From the NCBI GenBank assembly GCA_027456085.1, contig DAIDVO010000030.1, positions 1 to 35,995 on the forward strand: DNA of 35,995 nt. Direction: 5' to 3'. Below the pieces are notes generated by a model. That model worked only from the letters and a program-made list of their open reading frames with translations, did no database searches and was not told the DNA's origin. A program made the translations under genes and the position numbers. Of the stretch, positions 10,192 through 19,603 are shown in pieces; position 1 is the stretch's first letter; every line of letters starts with the position of its first letter. The stretch comes from Steroidobacteraceae bacterium. Lineage in GTDB: Bacteria; Pseudomonadota; Gammaproteobacteria; Steroidobacterales; Steroidobacteraceae.

Positions 10192-11222
10192 GCTAGGGTC
10201 CGCGCCTGCGCGCGCTCGAAATTTCCGTCGACCTGCGCCGCCAGAAATTCCGCGAACTCGGAGGTCTCCCGGTATGCAGCGCAAGCCGAGCGCACATAGG
10301 CGAGTACGCGCGGCAAATCGCGCAGATATTGCGGCTTCCGGTCGCGATAGTAGAGCCGGCAGAATATACCCAGCACTTTGACGTGCCGCTGGATTCCCAT
10401 CAGATCGAACCAGCGCATGAAAACGGACTCGTCCGCGTCGAGCGGGAATCCCCCCTGCCGAACAAGCTTTCGGTAATGCAGCGCCCAGGCGCGCACCCGC
10501 TCCGGCGGCCAAGCGACATAACAGTCCTTCAACAGCGAAACCAGATCGTAAGTGACCGGCCCGCCGACGGCGTCCTGGAAATCGAGAATTCCGGGATTGC
10601 CCGCGTCGAGGACCATCAGATTGCGCGAGTGATAATCGCGGTGCACGAAGGTCGCGGGCTGCTCCGCCGCCGACCGCAGCAGGCAGTCGTACAAGCGCTC
10701 CAGCATCGCCCGCGCCGAGGAGTCGACGTCGATACCGAGATGGCGCCGCAAGAACCACTCCGGCATCAGATCCATCTCGCGGGTCAGCGTTTCTCGGTCA
10801 TAGGCCGGCAAATTGCCGGCGTGCGCCCGCCCCGCGGTTTGCATCGTCGCGAGCGCGCCGAGCGCGTCCGCGTATAGCCGGTCGACGCCGCGGTTGGCCG
10901 CGAGCTCGTCGAGATAATGCCGAGAACCCAAATCGGTGAGCAGAAGGAACCCGCGCTCCGTATCGCGCGCCAATACCCGCGGCACGCTCAAGCCGATTTG
11001 CGCGAGCGTCCTCGCGACCTGCAGATACGGCCCGAGGTTCTCCTGGTCGGGCGGCGCGTCCATCACGATGAAGCTCTCCGCGCCGCGTACGATGCGAAAA
11101 TAGCGCCGGAAGCTCGCGTCGGCCGAGGCCGGTGCGATCGGGCAGCCGGCGAACCCCAGGTCCTCGGAGATCCAGCGGGAGAGCTCCTGGAACCTATGAG
11201 CGCTCGCGGCGGGTGGAATCAT
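10188..11222 (-). CDS. amgK: anomeric N-acetylmuramate/N-acetylglucosamine kinase AmgK (aminoglycoside phosphotransferase fold)
   Basis: ASFRRYFRIVRGAESFIVMDAPP; ATFVHRDYHSRNLMVL; GILDFQDAVGGPVTYDLVSLLKD; upstream of murU and divergent from lptD. Confidence 0.9.
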   Translation of the reverse strand: MIPPAASAHRFQELSRWISEDLGFAGCPIAPASADASFRRYFRIVRGAESFIVMDAPPDQENLGPYLQVARTLAQIGLSVPRVLARDTERGFLLLTDLGSRHYLDELAANRGVDRLYADALGALATMQTAGRAHAGNLPAYDRETLTREMDLMPEWFLRRHLGIDVDSSARAMLERLYDCLLRSAAEQPATFVHRDYHSRNLMVLDAGNPGILDFQDAVGGPVTYDLVSLLKDCYVAWPPERVRAWALHYRKLVRQGGFPLDADESVFMRWFDLMGIQRHVKVLGIFCRLYYRDRKPQYLRDLPRVLAYVRSACAAYRETSEFAEFLAAQVDGNFERAQARTLA

Positions 11223-11268
11223 GCGGCCACATCGTTGAACCGCAAATGCGGCGCACGCAAGTATACCG

Positions 11269-11276
11269 ATTATAAT
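11269..11276. promoter_or_regulatory. Palindromic -10 element ATTATAAT between divergent amgK and lptD (candidate bidirectional promoter)
   Basis: ATTATAAT is its own reverse complement and supplies TATAAT on both strands (plus 11271-11276; minus 11274-11269). No good -35 seen on either side. Confidence 0.6.
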
Positions 11277-11341
11277 GGGGGCCCCGCGCGTCTTCGGTGC
11301 GCGCAGCGCTGTTCACAACTTCTGGGCGACATATCTTGCCG

Positions 11342-13558
11342 ATGGCTCCTCATGCACGCGCCGTACTGCTGTTGACCGCCGTCGTTGCGGCGCCGGCGGC
11401 GCGCTCGGCCGACGTCTGTCCCGTGCCGCCCGCGCCGACGCCGCCGGGCGCGTTGTTCGAGCATATCGATGCGAGCGATCATCGAATCCATATCGAGAGC
11501 GACGCGGCCACGCTCGGCGCCGATGGCGATGCCGCCGTCAGCGGACGGGTCCTGGTTCTGCAGGACGCGCGGCGGGTGGCCGCCGACCAGGTGACGTATG
11601 ACCGGCGCACGGGCCGCATCACGGTCAAAGGCGCCGTCGAATTCGAGGATCCCAAGCTCAGGATCGAGAGCGACGCGGGCGACTACGACCAGGTCGGCGG
11701 CGCGGATTTCGGCGATGCGTCCTTTCAGCTATTGAACCGCCGCGGCCGCGGCTACGCGCGCGAGATCAAAGTCCATCCGGGCGGCCAGGTCTCGCTCGAC
11801 CAGGTGCGCTATACGACCTGCCCGGCCGGCAACGAGGATTGGACGCTGCACGCAGCGTCGATCAAGCTCGACACCGCGCGGCAACAGGGGGACGCGCGCA
11901 GCGCCTATCTCGTGTTCAAGGGCGTCCCTCTGTTCTACACCCCGTACCTGTCGTTCCCGCTTGGGAGCCAGCGCCAAAGCGGGCTCTTGTACCCGAACTT
12001 CGCTCACTCGGGCAACAACGGATACTCGATAGGAATACCGTATTACTTCAATTTGGCACCGAACTACGACCTGACGCTCACCCCAGGCGTCATGTCCGCC
12101 CGCGGCGTCGACATCGACGGCCAATTCCGCTATTTGACGGCGGCGTCGCACGGGCAAGTCGACACGACCGTGCTGCCGAACGATTCGCAAACGCACAGCG
12201 GGAGAAACTATTTCCACGTAACCGACGTGACCGACTTCAGTCGGCACAGCCGCGTCGGCTTCGACGTCGCGAGCGTCAGCGACAGCAACTACTTCCAGGA
12301 TTTTGCGGTGGGCTCCGCGCAAACCAGCGTCACCTACCTCGAGCGCACCGCCGATTACCGCTATTACGACAACGTTTGGCGGATCAGCGCGCAGCTGCAG
12401 AACTTCCAGACGATCGACATCGCGGTCGGCAGCGCGGACCGCCCGTACTCGCGCGTGCCGCGCATCGATGCAGCGGCCCTTTGGCCGCTCGCCGGCACCG
12501 GGCTCGAGATGGCGCTGAACAGCGAGGCGGTGAATTTCCTGCGCGACGTCGGCCCCACCGGCGTGCGCTTAAACCTCGCGCCGGAGCTGCGCTGGTCGCA
12601 GCGCGCCGCCGGCTATTTCTTCGTTCCCGCGGTCGGCTGGCAATTCACCCAGTACGATCTGCGCAATGTGGGCGCCGGCGCCCCGAGTACGCCGACACGC
12701 TCGCTTCCTTACGGCCGGCTCGACACGGGCCTGATCTTCGAACGCGACTCCGGCGCCACCGGGCAGCGCAGCGAGACGCTCGAGCCGCGGATCGTATACA
12801 GTTACGTGCCGTACCGAAATCAGGACAATCTGCCGATTTTCGACACGGCCCTGCCGGACTTGAACATTACCGACCTGTACCGCACCAACCGCTATGTCGG
12901 CTACGACCGCGTCGGCGATGCGAACCAATTGAGCATGGGCCTCACGACACGGCTGTTCGACCATGCCGACGGGCGTCAATACCTGTCCGCGACACTGGGT
13001 CAGATCCGCTATTTCACGCAGCCGCGCGTGACGCTCCCGGGTGAAGCGCCGGCCTCGTACGGCGCGTCCAACATCATCGGCCAGGTCGCCGTGACCGCCT
13101 ATAGGAACTGGAGCGTCAAGATGGACTACCAGTGGAATCCATACAGCAGCAAGACGGAGAAGTCCGAGGTCTCGATGCAGTACCGTCCCGACCTCGCACG
13201 CATGGTCAATCTGGGATACCGGTTCCAGCACGGCGTACTCGACCAGTGGGACGGCTCCTTCGCATGGCCGATGGCGCGGCACTGGAACGTGGTGGGACGC
13301 CTGGTCTATTCCATCATCGACCGGCAAACGATCGAACAGGTGGCCGGAATAGAGTATTCGAGCTGCTGCTGGCGATTCGAAGTCGTCCAGCGCCGCTACC
13401 TCGCCAAGCGATCTACCGTCGTCAATCAACCCGGAGCGCTCGACACGTCGATCGCGGTGCAATTGGAACTCCTCGGCTTGAGTAATGTCGGAAGGCCTGC
13501 GGGCTCTTTCCTGCAGCGGTCTATTAGCGGATACTCCGCCGTCAACCCGACTCCCTAG
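11342..13558 (+). CDS. lptD: LPS-assembly protein LptD
   Basis: Signal peptide, OstA-type N domain, conserved LFYTPYLSFPLGSQRQSGLLYPNFAHSGNNGYSIGIPYYFNLAPNYDLTLTPGVMSARG, C-terminal barrel. Start 11342 preferred over GTG 11297. Confidence 0.95.
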   Translation: MAPHARAVLLLTAVVAAPAARSADVCPVPPAPTPPGALFEHIDASDHRIHIESDAATLGADGDAAVSGRVLVLQDARRVAADQVTYDRRTGRITVKGAVEFEDPKLRIESDAGDYDQVGGADFGDASFQLLNRRGRGYAREIKVHPGGQVSLDQVRYTTCPAGNEDWTLHAASIKLDTARQQGDARSAYLVFKGVPLFYTPYLSFPLGSQRQSGLLYPNFAHSGNNGYSIGIPYYFNLAPNYDLTLTPGVMSARGVDIDGQFRYLTAASHGQVDTTVLPNDSQTHSGRNYFHVTDVTDFSRHSRVGFDVASVSDSNYFQDFAVGSAQTSVTYLERTADYRYYDNVWRISAQLQNFQTIDIAVGSADRPYSRVPRIDAAALWPLAGTGLEMALNSEAVNFLRDVGPTGVRLNLAPELRWSQRAAGYFFVPAVGWQFTQYDLRNVGAGAPSTPTRSLPYGRLDTGLIFERDSGATGQRSETLEPRIVYSYVPYRNQDNLPIFDTALPDLNITDLYRTNRYVGYDRVGDANQLSMGLTTRLFDHADGRQYLSATLGQIRYFTQPRVTLPGEAPASYGASNIIGQVAVTAYRNWSVKMDYQWNPYSSKTEKSEVSMQYRPDLARMVNLGYRFQHGVLDQWDGSFAWPMARHWNVVGRLVYSIIDRQTIEQVAGIEYSSCCWRFEVVQRRYLAKRSTVVNQPGALDTSIAVQLELLGLSNVGRPAGSFLQRSISGYSAVNPTP

Positions 13559-13578
13559 CCCTAGAGTACCGATCGAAC

Positions 13579-14886
13579 ATGCGACTGATTTCCCGTGTAT
13601 TCCTGACCTCGATTTCGGCGTTCCTGCTGTGCTCCGCAGCACAGGCCCAGACGCGGGATATCGGCACGCGCGGCATCTTGCTCGACCGCATCGCCGCCGT
13701 GGTCAACGACGGCATCGTCATGAAGAGCCAGCTGGAAGCGCAACTGGATGCCGTGACCAAGCGCCTCGACGATCAGAAGGTCGCGCTGCCGCCGCGCAGC
13801 GTTCTGCAGAAACAGGTACTGGACCGCCTGATCATGCAGGAGATAGAGGAACAGAGAGCCACGCGCATCGGCCTCTCCATTTCGGACGAACAGCTGAACG
13901 GGGCGCTGCAGGAAATCGCGGCGCGCAACAAGATTCCCTTCGACCAATTGCCGACCGCGCTCGCGGCCCAGGGCATCGACTACAAACAATACCGCGAGTC
14001 GATGCGCAAGGAATTGACGCTGCAGGCGCTGCGCGAGCGCGACGTGATTTCGCATATCGTCGTCACGCCGCGCGAAATCGAACAATATCTGCAACGCGAG
14101 GACAGCGCGGCCGCGAACGAAGAGTTCAACATATCGCATATTCTGATATCCCTGCCGGCGGCCGCATCGCCCCGGCAAATCGCGGAAATCACGCGCAAGG
14201 CGCAGGACATTGCCGACCGTGCGCGCAAGGGCGAGAACTTCGCCCAGCTCGCGATCGCCAATTCCAACAGCCAGACGGCCTTGGAAGGCGGCGCACTCGG
14301 ATGGCGCAAGGGAAGTCAGCTTCCCGATTTCATCCTGCAGCTGGTCACCAAGTTGAAGCCCGGCGAGATCGGCGGACCGGTGCGCACGCCGAGCGGCTTC
14401 CATATCGTGAAATTGAACGATCGGCGCAGCGGCGAAAAGCCGGTGATCGTGGAGCAAGTGCATCTCCGGCATATTCTGCTGAAGCCGAACGAGCTGGACG
14501 ACGACCAGACCGTGCGGCAGGAGCTGCTGAAGATTCGCCAGCGTGTCTTGAACGGCGAGGATTTCGCCGGCATCGCGTCGACCACGTCTGAAGATCCGGG
14601 ATCGGCGCCGGACGGCGGCGACCTCGGCTGGGCCGCGCCGAGTACCTACGTGCCCGAATTCGCGCAGGCGATCGCGAATCTCAAGATCGACGAAATCAGC
14701 ATGCCATTCAAGACTCGCTATGGTTGGCATATAGTGCAGCTGTTGGGCCGCCGCACTTACGACAGTACCTCGGATCTGCGCCGTCAGCGAGCGTTCGAGG
14801 CGATTCGCGCGAGCAAGGCCGACGAGGAAACCGAGCTTTGGCTGCAGCGCTTGCGCGACGAGGCATTCGTCGAAATCAAAATGTAG
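13579..14886 (+). CDS. surA: periplasmic chaperone / peptidyl-prolyl isomerase SurA
   Basis: DRIAAVVNDGIVMKSQLEAQL; two parvulin domains (LGWRKGSQLPDF; DGGDLGWAAPSTYVPEF). Confidence 0.96.
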   Translation: MRLISRVFLTSISAFLLCSAAQAQTRDIGTRGILLDRIAAVVNDGIVMKSQLEAQLDAVTKRLDDQKVALPPRSVLQKQVLDRLIMQEIEEQRATRIGLSISDEQLNGALQEIAARNKIPFDQLPTALAAQGIDYKQYRESMRKELTLQALRERDVISHIVVTPREIEQYLQREDSAAANEEFNISHILISLPAAASPRQIAEITRKAQDIADRARKGENFAQLAIANSNSQTALEGGALGWRKGSQLPDFILQLVTKLKPGEIGGPVRTPSGFHIVKLNDRRSGEKPVIVEQVHLRHILLKPNELDDDQTVRQELLKIRQRVLNGEDFAGIASTTSEDPGSAPDGGDLGWAAPSTYVPEFAQAIANLKIDEISMPFKTRYGWHIVQLLGRRTYDSTSDLRRQRAFEAIRASKADEETELWLQRLRDEAFVEIKM

Positions 14887-15887
14887 TGGCAAGCGCAAGG
14901 ATCGTCGTCACGTCGGGTGAGCCGGCCGGGATCGGACCGGATACCTGCGTCATGCTCGCCGAGTCCGACTGGGACGCGGCTTTGGTGTTCGCAGGCGATG
15001 CCGCGTTGCTGCGCGCGACCGCGGCCTCCTTGAATGTTCGCGTGAATATCGCAAGCTACGATCCCGCGGCGCCGACGCGTCCTCACCGGCGCGGCATTCT
15101 CGAAGTCCTGGAGATCCCGTGCGCGGTACCGCCCGTGGCCGGGCAGCCGGATCCGCGCAACGCCGAGTATGTGCTGCGCATGCTCGACCGCGCCTGCGAC
15201 GGCTGCATGAACGGCGAATTCGCCGCGATGGTCACGGCGCCGGTCCAAAAGAGCACGCTGATGGACGCCGGCTTCGCGTTCACCGGGCATACCGAATATC
15301 TCGCCGCGCGCACGCACGCCGCGCTGCCGGTGATGATGCTGAGCGATGAACGCATGCGCGTTGCGCTCGTGACCACGCACTTGCCGCTCGCCGAGGTGAG
15401 CCGAGCGATCACGGCGGACCGGTTGCGCGCGACATTGCGCATCGTCGACGCGGATTTGCGCCGCTATTTTGGATTGCGTTCGCCGCGGATCCTCGTGCTC
15501 GGCTTGAACCCCCATGCCGGAGAATCGGGCCACCTCGGGCGCGAGGAGATCGACGTGATCGAACCCGTGATTCGGCAAGTGCGCGCCGAGGGCATCGACG
15601 CGCAAGGGCCGTTGCCGGCGGACACGGCCTTCGCCGAGCGGATTCTCGACGGCGCGGATGTCGTCGTCGCGATGTACCACGACCAAGGCTTGCCCGTGAT
15701 CAAGCATGCGAGCTTCGGCCACGCGGTGAACGTCACGCTCGGCCTGCCGATTTTGCGCACGAGCGTCGATCACGGCACCGCCTTGGCGCTCGCGCGCACC
15801 GGCAGGGCCGACCCGGGCAGCCTCCATGCCGCCGTCGCGCTCGCCATCCGGCTGGCCGGTGCGCGCGCCGCGCATGCCGGTTCGTAA
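14886..15887 (+). CDS. pdxA: 4-hydroxythreonine-4-phosphate dehydrogenase PdxA
   Basis: GTG start overlapping surA TAG (TAGTG); SGEPAGIGPD, MVTAPVQK, FTGHTEYLA, LGLNPHAGE, AMYHDQGLPVIK, LPILRTSVDHGTAL. Confidence 0.96.
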   Translation: MASARIVVTSGEPAGIGPDTCVMLAESDWDAALVFAGDAALLRATAASLNVRVNIASYDPAAPTRPHRRGILEVLEIPCAVPPVAGQPDPRNAEYVLRMLDRACDGCMNGEFAAMVTAPVQKSTLMDAGFAFTGHTEYLAARTHAALPVMMLSDERMRVALVTTHLPLAEVSRAITADRLRATLRIVDADLRRYFGLRSPRILVLGLNPHAGESGHLGREEIDVIEPVIRQVRAEGIDAQGPLPADTAFAERILDGADVVVAMYHDQGLPVIKHASFGHAVNVTLGLPILRTSVDHGTALALARTGRADPGSLHAAVALAIRLAGARAAHAGS

Positions 15888-16677
15888 GCGCTTCGGCCAG
15901 CATTTCCTGCACGATCGGGCGGTCGTCGCCCGCATCGTCGACGCGGTAGCGCCGGCGCAAGGCCAGCACATCGTCGAGATCGGACCCGGGCGCGGCGCCC
16001 TGACCTGGGCCTTGCTCGCGCGCGCGCACTCGCTGGACGCGATCGAAATCGATCGCGATCTTGCCGCCCTGCTCGCGGCCGATCCGCGCGCGGCCGGCGG
16101 ATTGCGAATGCACGTCGAGGATGCGCTGCGCAGCGACTTCGCGGCCTTGCGCGGCGCAGGTCCGCGCTTGCGGATAGTCGGCAATCTTCCCTACAACATC
16201 TCCACGCCGCTGATGTTCGAGCTGCTGCGCCAGCGCGATTCGATCGAGGACATGCATTTCATGCTGCAGAAGGAGGTCGTCGACCGCATTACGGCGAGGC
16301 CCGGCGGCAAGGAGTACGGCCGCCTGACCGTGATGCTCGCGGCCCATGCACAAGTCGACGCGCTGTTCGACGTCGGACCGGGCGCATTCCAGCCGCCCCC
16401 GCGGGTCTGGTCCGCGGTCGTTCGGCTGCGCCCATGCCGCACGCCGAATTTCGAATTCGGCGACGATCGGCTGCTGCGGATGCTGGTGACGGCGGCGTTC
16501 TCCCATCGGCGCAAAACCTTGCGCAACGGCCTCAAAGGCCTGCTCTCCGCGGTGGAAATCGAGGGCTGCGGCATCGACCCCGGCCTGCGCCCGGAAGTCC
16601 TGGAGCCGGCTCAATTTGGCCGCCTCGCGGCGCATTTGCACGCACGGACCGCGCCCGACCCGCGACAAATTCCATAG
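15874..16677 (+). CDS. rsmA: 16S rRNA (adenine1518/1519-N6)-dimethyltransferase RsmA
   Basis: MPVRKRFGQHFLHDRAVV; EIGPGRGALT; GNLPYNISTPLMFELL; FQPPPRVWSAVV. Overlaps pdxA 3' end by 14 nt. Confidence 0.96.
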   Translation: MPVRKRFGQHFLHDRAVVARIVDAVAPAQGQHIVEIGPGRGALTWALLARAHSLDAIEIDRDLAALLAADPRAAGGLRMHVEDALRSDFAALRGAGPRLRIVGNLPYNISTPLMFELLRQRDSIEDMHFMLQKEVVDRITARPGGKEYGRLTVMLAAHAQVDALFDVGPGAFQPPPRVWSAVVRLRPCRTPNFEFGDDRLLRMLVTAAFSHRRKTLRNGLKGLLSAVEIEGCGIDPGLRPEVLEPAQFGRLAAHLHARTAPDPRQIP

Positions 16678-16694
16678 GCCGCGCACGCCTCCGC

Positions 16695-16700
16695 TATACT
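16695..16700 (+). promoter_or_regulatory. Candidate -10 (TATACT) seven nt upstream of the usp ATG
   Basis: ccgcTATACTtgacccaATG; spacing would put the start site at or next to the ATG. Confidence 0.35.
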
Positions 16701-16707
16701 TGACCCA

Positions 16708-17139
16708 ATGCCGGCCTATAAGAAAATTCTCGTGCTTTTGGACCTCTCGGACGGAAGCGAACAGGTCGCCGTGGCGGGGCGCGCGATGGCGGCACATTCG
16801 CAGGCGTCGGTCGTCGCCTTGCATGTCGTCGAGTTCGTGCCGGTCGAGCCGATGGGCGAATCCCTGATGCCCGCGCTTCAGATCGAGGAAGAGTTGATCG
16901 CGCGCTCGCGCAAGATGCTCGAGGACATGGTGAAGCGGCTCGGCCTCGAACGCACGATATGCCGCGTCGAAGCTGGAAATACCAAGGCGGAGATCCTGCG
17001 CGTCGCCGAACAGGAGCGCGCGGACTTGATCGTGCTCGGCAGCCGTGAACGGCACGGTCTCGCCATTCTGGTCAATTTCACGGAGGACACCGTCCTGCAC
17101 GCGGCGCACTGCGACGTGCTGGCCGTTCGCTTGAAGTGA
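16708..17139 (+). CDS. universal stress protein (UspA) family
   Basis: [64 protein letters not shown]. Confidence 0.9.
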   Translation: MPAYKKILVLLDLSDGSEQVAVAGRAMAAHSQASVVALHVVEFVPVEPMGESLMPALQIEEELIARSRKMLEDMVKRLGLERTICRVEAGNTKAEILRVAEQERADLIVLGSRERHGLAILVNFTEDTVLHAAHCDVLAVRLK

Positions 17140-17143
17140 TGCG

Positions 17144-17539
17144 ATGCGCCCCATGACAGCCGAATCAGCGAATCCCCGGATCCGGGTGGAAGTCGAGACT
17201 TCCTATCTCGAGGAACAATCGGATCCGCGCGACAGGCGCTACGTATTTTCCTACACGATCACGATCCGCAATGACGGCCCCGTGCCCGCGCGGCTGCTGA
17301 CGCGCCATTGGATCATCACCGACGCGAACGGCAACGTCAAAGAGACCCGCGGCGACGGCGTCGTCGGCGAACAGCCTTATTTGAAGCCGGGCCAGGGGTT
17401 CCGGTACTCGAGCGGGGCGGTCATCGAGACTCCGGTCGGCACGATGCAAGGAAGCTACCAAATGGTGGCCGACGACGGGCAACAGTTCGACGCACCGATC
17501 GCGCCGTTCAGACTGGCGATGCCCGGAGTGCTTCACTAG
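17144..17539 (+). CDS. apaG: ApaG (Co2+/Mg2+ efflux protein ApaG family)
   Basis: [67 protein letters not shown]. Confidence 0.95.
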   Translation: MRPMTAESANPRIRVEVETSYLEEQSDPRDRRYVFSYTITIRNDGPVPARLLTRHWIITDANGNVKETRGDGVVGEQPYLKPGQGFRYSSGAVIETPVGTMQGSYQMVADDGQQFDAPIAPFRLAMPGVLH

Positions 17540-17542
17540 GCG

Positions 17543-18361
17543 ATGGCGCTTTACGCGATCGGCGACGTCCAGGGGTGCGACCGGGAGCTCGGTGCGCTTC
17601 TCGAGGCGATCCATTTCTCGCGCGATCGCGACCGCCTATGGTTCGTCGGCGATCTCGTGAACCGCGGACCGGACTCGCTCGGCGTATTGCGCAGGGTCCG
17701 TGCGCTCGACGACGCCGCGATCACGGTGCTCGGCAATCACGACTTGCATTTTCTCGCGGTGGCGCTCGGGTGCGCACGCACGCGCAGCAGCGATACGCTC
17801 GATACCTTGATGAGCGCCCGCGATCGCCGCGTATTGACGGATTGGCTCATTTCGCGCCCCTTGCTGCATGAGGACAGGGCGCTGCGGCTCGTGCTGCTGC
17901 ACGCGGGGCTGCCGCCGCAATGGGATCTGCCGACGGCGACGGCTTGCGCACGGGAATTCGAGAGCGCGCTGCAGCGCGCGCCGGAACGCCTGTTCGAGCG
18001 CATGTACGGCGACAGCCCCAACCAGTGGTCCGCGAATCTCGACGGCGCCGAGCGCCTGCGGTTCATCGCAAATTGCTTGACGCGCTTGCGTTACGTGGAC
18101 GGCGAAGGGCGCCTCGCGCTGCGCGCGAAAGGCGCGCCGGAGAAACTTCGCTCATCCTCGCTGATTCCCTGGTTCGACGTCGAAGCCGCAGCATGGCGCG
18201 GCGCGCGCATCGTGTTCGGCCATTGGTCGACCATGGGCTTCTTTCGCAACGCGGACGTGATCAGCCTCGACACCGGCTGCGTATGGGGCGGACGATTGAC
18301 GGCACTGCGCCTCGACGTCGCGGCCGCCGAGCCCATCTCGATCGGCTGCGCGGCCGGATGA
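17543..18361 (+). CDS. apaH: symmetrical bis(5'-nucleosyl)-tetraphosphatase ApaH
   Basis: MALYAIGDVQGCDREL; FVGDLVNRGPDSLGVLR; VLGNHDLHFLAVA; FGHWSTMGF. Confidence 0.95.
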   Translation: MALYAIGDVQGCDRELGALLEAIHFSRDRDRLWFVGDLVNRGPDSLGVLRRVRALDDAAITVLGNHDLHFLAVALGCARTRSSDTLDTLMSARDRRVLTDWLISRPLLHEDRALRLVLLHAGLPPQWDLPTATACAREFESALQRAPERLFERMYGDSPNQWSANLDGAERLRFIANCLTRLRYVDGEGRLALRAKGAPEKLRSSSLIPWFDVEAAAWRGARIVFGHWSTMGFFRNADVISLDTGCVWGGRLTALRLDVAAAEPISIGCAAG

Positions 18362-18367
18362 GCGGCC

Positions 18368-18967
18368 TCAGGGCGCGGACTTGCCGAGTTCGGCCTGTTC
18401 TGCCGGCGGAAGCGCCCGCAGAACCTCACCGCGCACGAAGTAGCGGCTGCCGCTCAATTGGTAAGGAACGCAGGTGATGTCCTGCTTCAGATCGCGCGTG
18501 GTAAGTTTCGGCAAGATTTGCCGCGCGAATTCCTCGACCAATTCGCAATCGCCCATCCCCATGTTGCGGAACGCGTCGGGCGCGATCGTAAAGGGTTCGA
18601 AGCGGGCATCGACCGGCGCCAGATCGCCCGCATGCAGGGGCTTGGCTGCCGGCTCCGGCACCGCGGGCGCGGAGAAGCGTATGTCGAGACTGGGGCTCAG
18701 CGAGTTCGGGCCCGGCGGGCGTCCGTATTCCGCGCAGCCGACCGCGACGATCCGCAAATCCCTCCGGGCACCGAGATCCGTCAATAGCGCGCGCACCTTG
18801 TCGCTCAAGCCATCGCAGGAATAGCGCGAGGTGCGGCCCAGGTAGACGAAATTGACGTGGTGTTCCTTCCACACGGCCGGCAGAGGCGCGCCGGACGCCG
18901 CGAATACCGGCCCCGCGGTGAGCGCCGCAACCAAGCACAAGCCTGCTTCCAACCCCTTGAACCGCAT
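18368..18967 (-). CDS. uncharacterised exported protein
   Basis: Signal peptide MRFKGLEAGLCLVAALTAGPVFAA; no family recognised. Alternative start 18979; stop lies a few nt from the convergent apaH stop. Confidence 0.65.
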   Translation of the reverse strand: MRFKGLEAGLCLVAALTAGPVFAASGAPLPAVWKEHHVNFVYLGRTSRYSCDGLSDKVRALLTDLGARRDLRIVAVGCAEYGRPPGPNSLSPSLDIRFSAPAVPEPAAKPLHAGDLAPVDARFEPFTIAPDAFRNMGMGDCELVEEFARQILPKLTTRDLKQDITCVPYQLSGSRYFVRGEVLRALPPAEQAELGKSAP

Positions 18968-19053
18968 AATCACCCTCATTGGCGCGATGGCAGTAATGGC
19001 AACCCGGTAAGCCTTAAGACCGCACCGCCGGCGCCTAAGTTTCGCGCCGCCGG

Positions 19054-19059
19054 TATAAT
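19054..19059 (+). promoter_or_regulatory. Consensus -10 (TATAAT) immediately upstream of the HAAO start codon
   Basis: ccggTATAATgtgcgcATG; no Shine-Dalgarno-like purine tract before ATG 19066. Confidence 0.45.
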
Positions 19060-19065
19060 GTGCGC

Positions 19066-19584
19066 ATGCCAATCCCCGCCCCGTTCAGTCTCGATCGGTG
19101 GATCGCCGAGAACCGCGGCTCGTTGAAACCGCCGGTCGGCAACAAGCTCCTGTTCCGCGACGGCGACTTCATCGTCATGGCGGTAGGCGGCCCGAACTCC
19201 CGCAAGGATTTTCATCATGACCCGAGTGAAGAGATCTTTTACCAGGTTCAGGGGGATATCGTGCTGAAGACGATCCAGGGCGGGCGTGTGACCGACGTGC
19301 CGATTCGGCAAGGCGACATTTTTCTGTTGCCGGCACAGGTGCCGCATTCGCCGCAGCGGCCCGCCGGTACGGTCGGAATCGTCGTCGAACGCAGGCGCCA
19401 AGCCGATGAATTGGACGGGTTCTCCTGGTATTGCGAGAACTGCGGAGCATGCCTGCATCTGGAGCGCGTCGCGGTGGGGGACATCGAGCGGCAACTGCCG
19501 CTCATATTCTCGCGATTCTATTCGAACGTGCAACGGCGCACCTGTCGCTCCTGCGGCGCCGTGATGCAGCCGCCCGGCACGTGA
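19066..19584 (+). CDS. nbaC: 3-hydroxyanthranilate 3,4-dioxygenase
   Basis: GGPNSRKDFHHDPSEEIFYQVQGDIVLKTI; PHSPQRPAGTVGIVVER; C-terminal CENCGAC and CRSCGAV rubredoxin-like pairs. Track start is GTG 19060. Confidence 0.92.
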   Translation: MPIPAPFSLDRWIAENRGSLKPPVGNKLLFRDGDFIVMAVGGPNSRKDFHHDPSEEIFYQVQGDIVLKTIQGGRVTDVPIRQGDIFLLPAQVPHSPQRPAGTVGIVVERRRQADELDGFSWYCENCGACLHLERVAVGDIERQLPLIFSRFYSNVQRRTCRSCGAVMQPPGT

Positions 19585-19603
19585 CGGCCGCGGCGGCCGC
19601 GAT

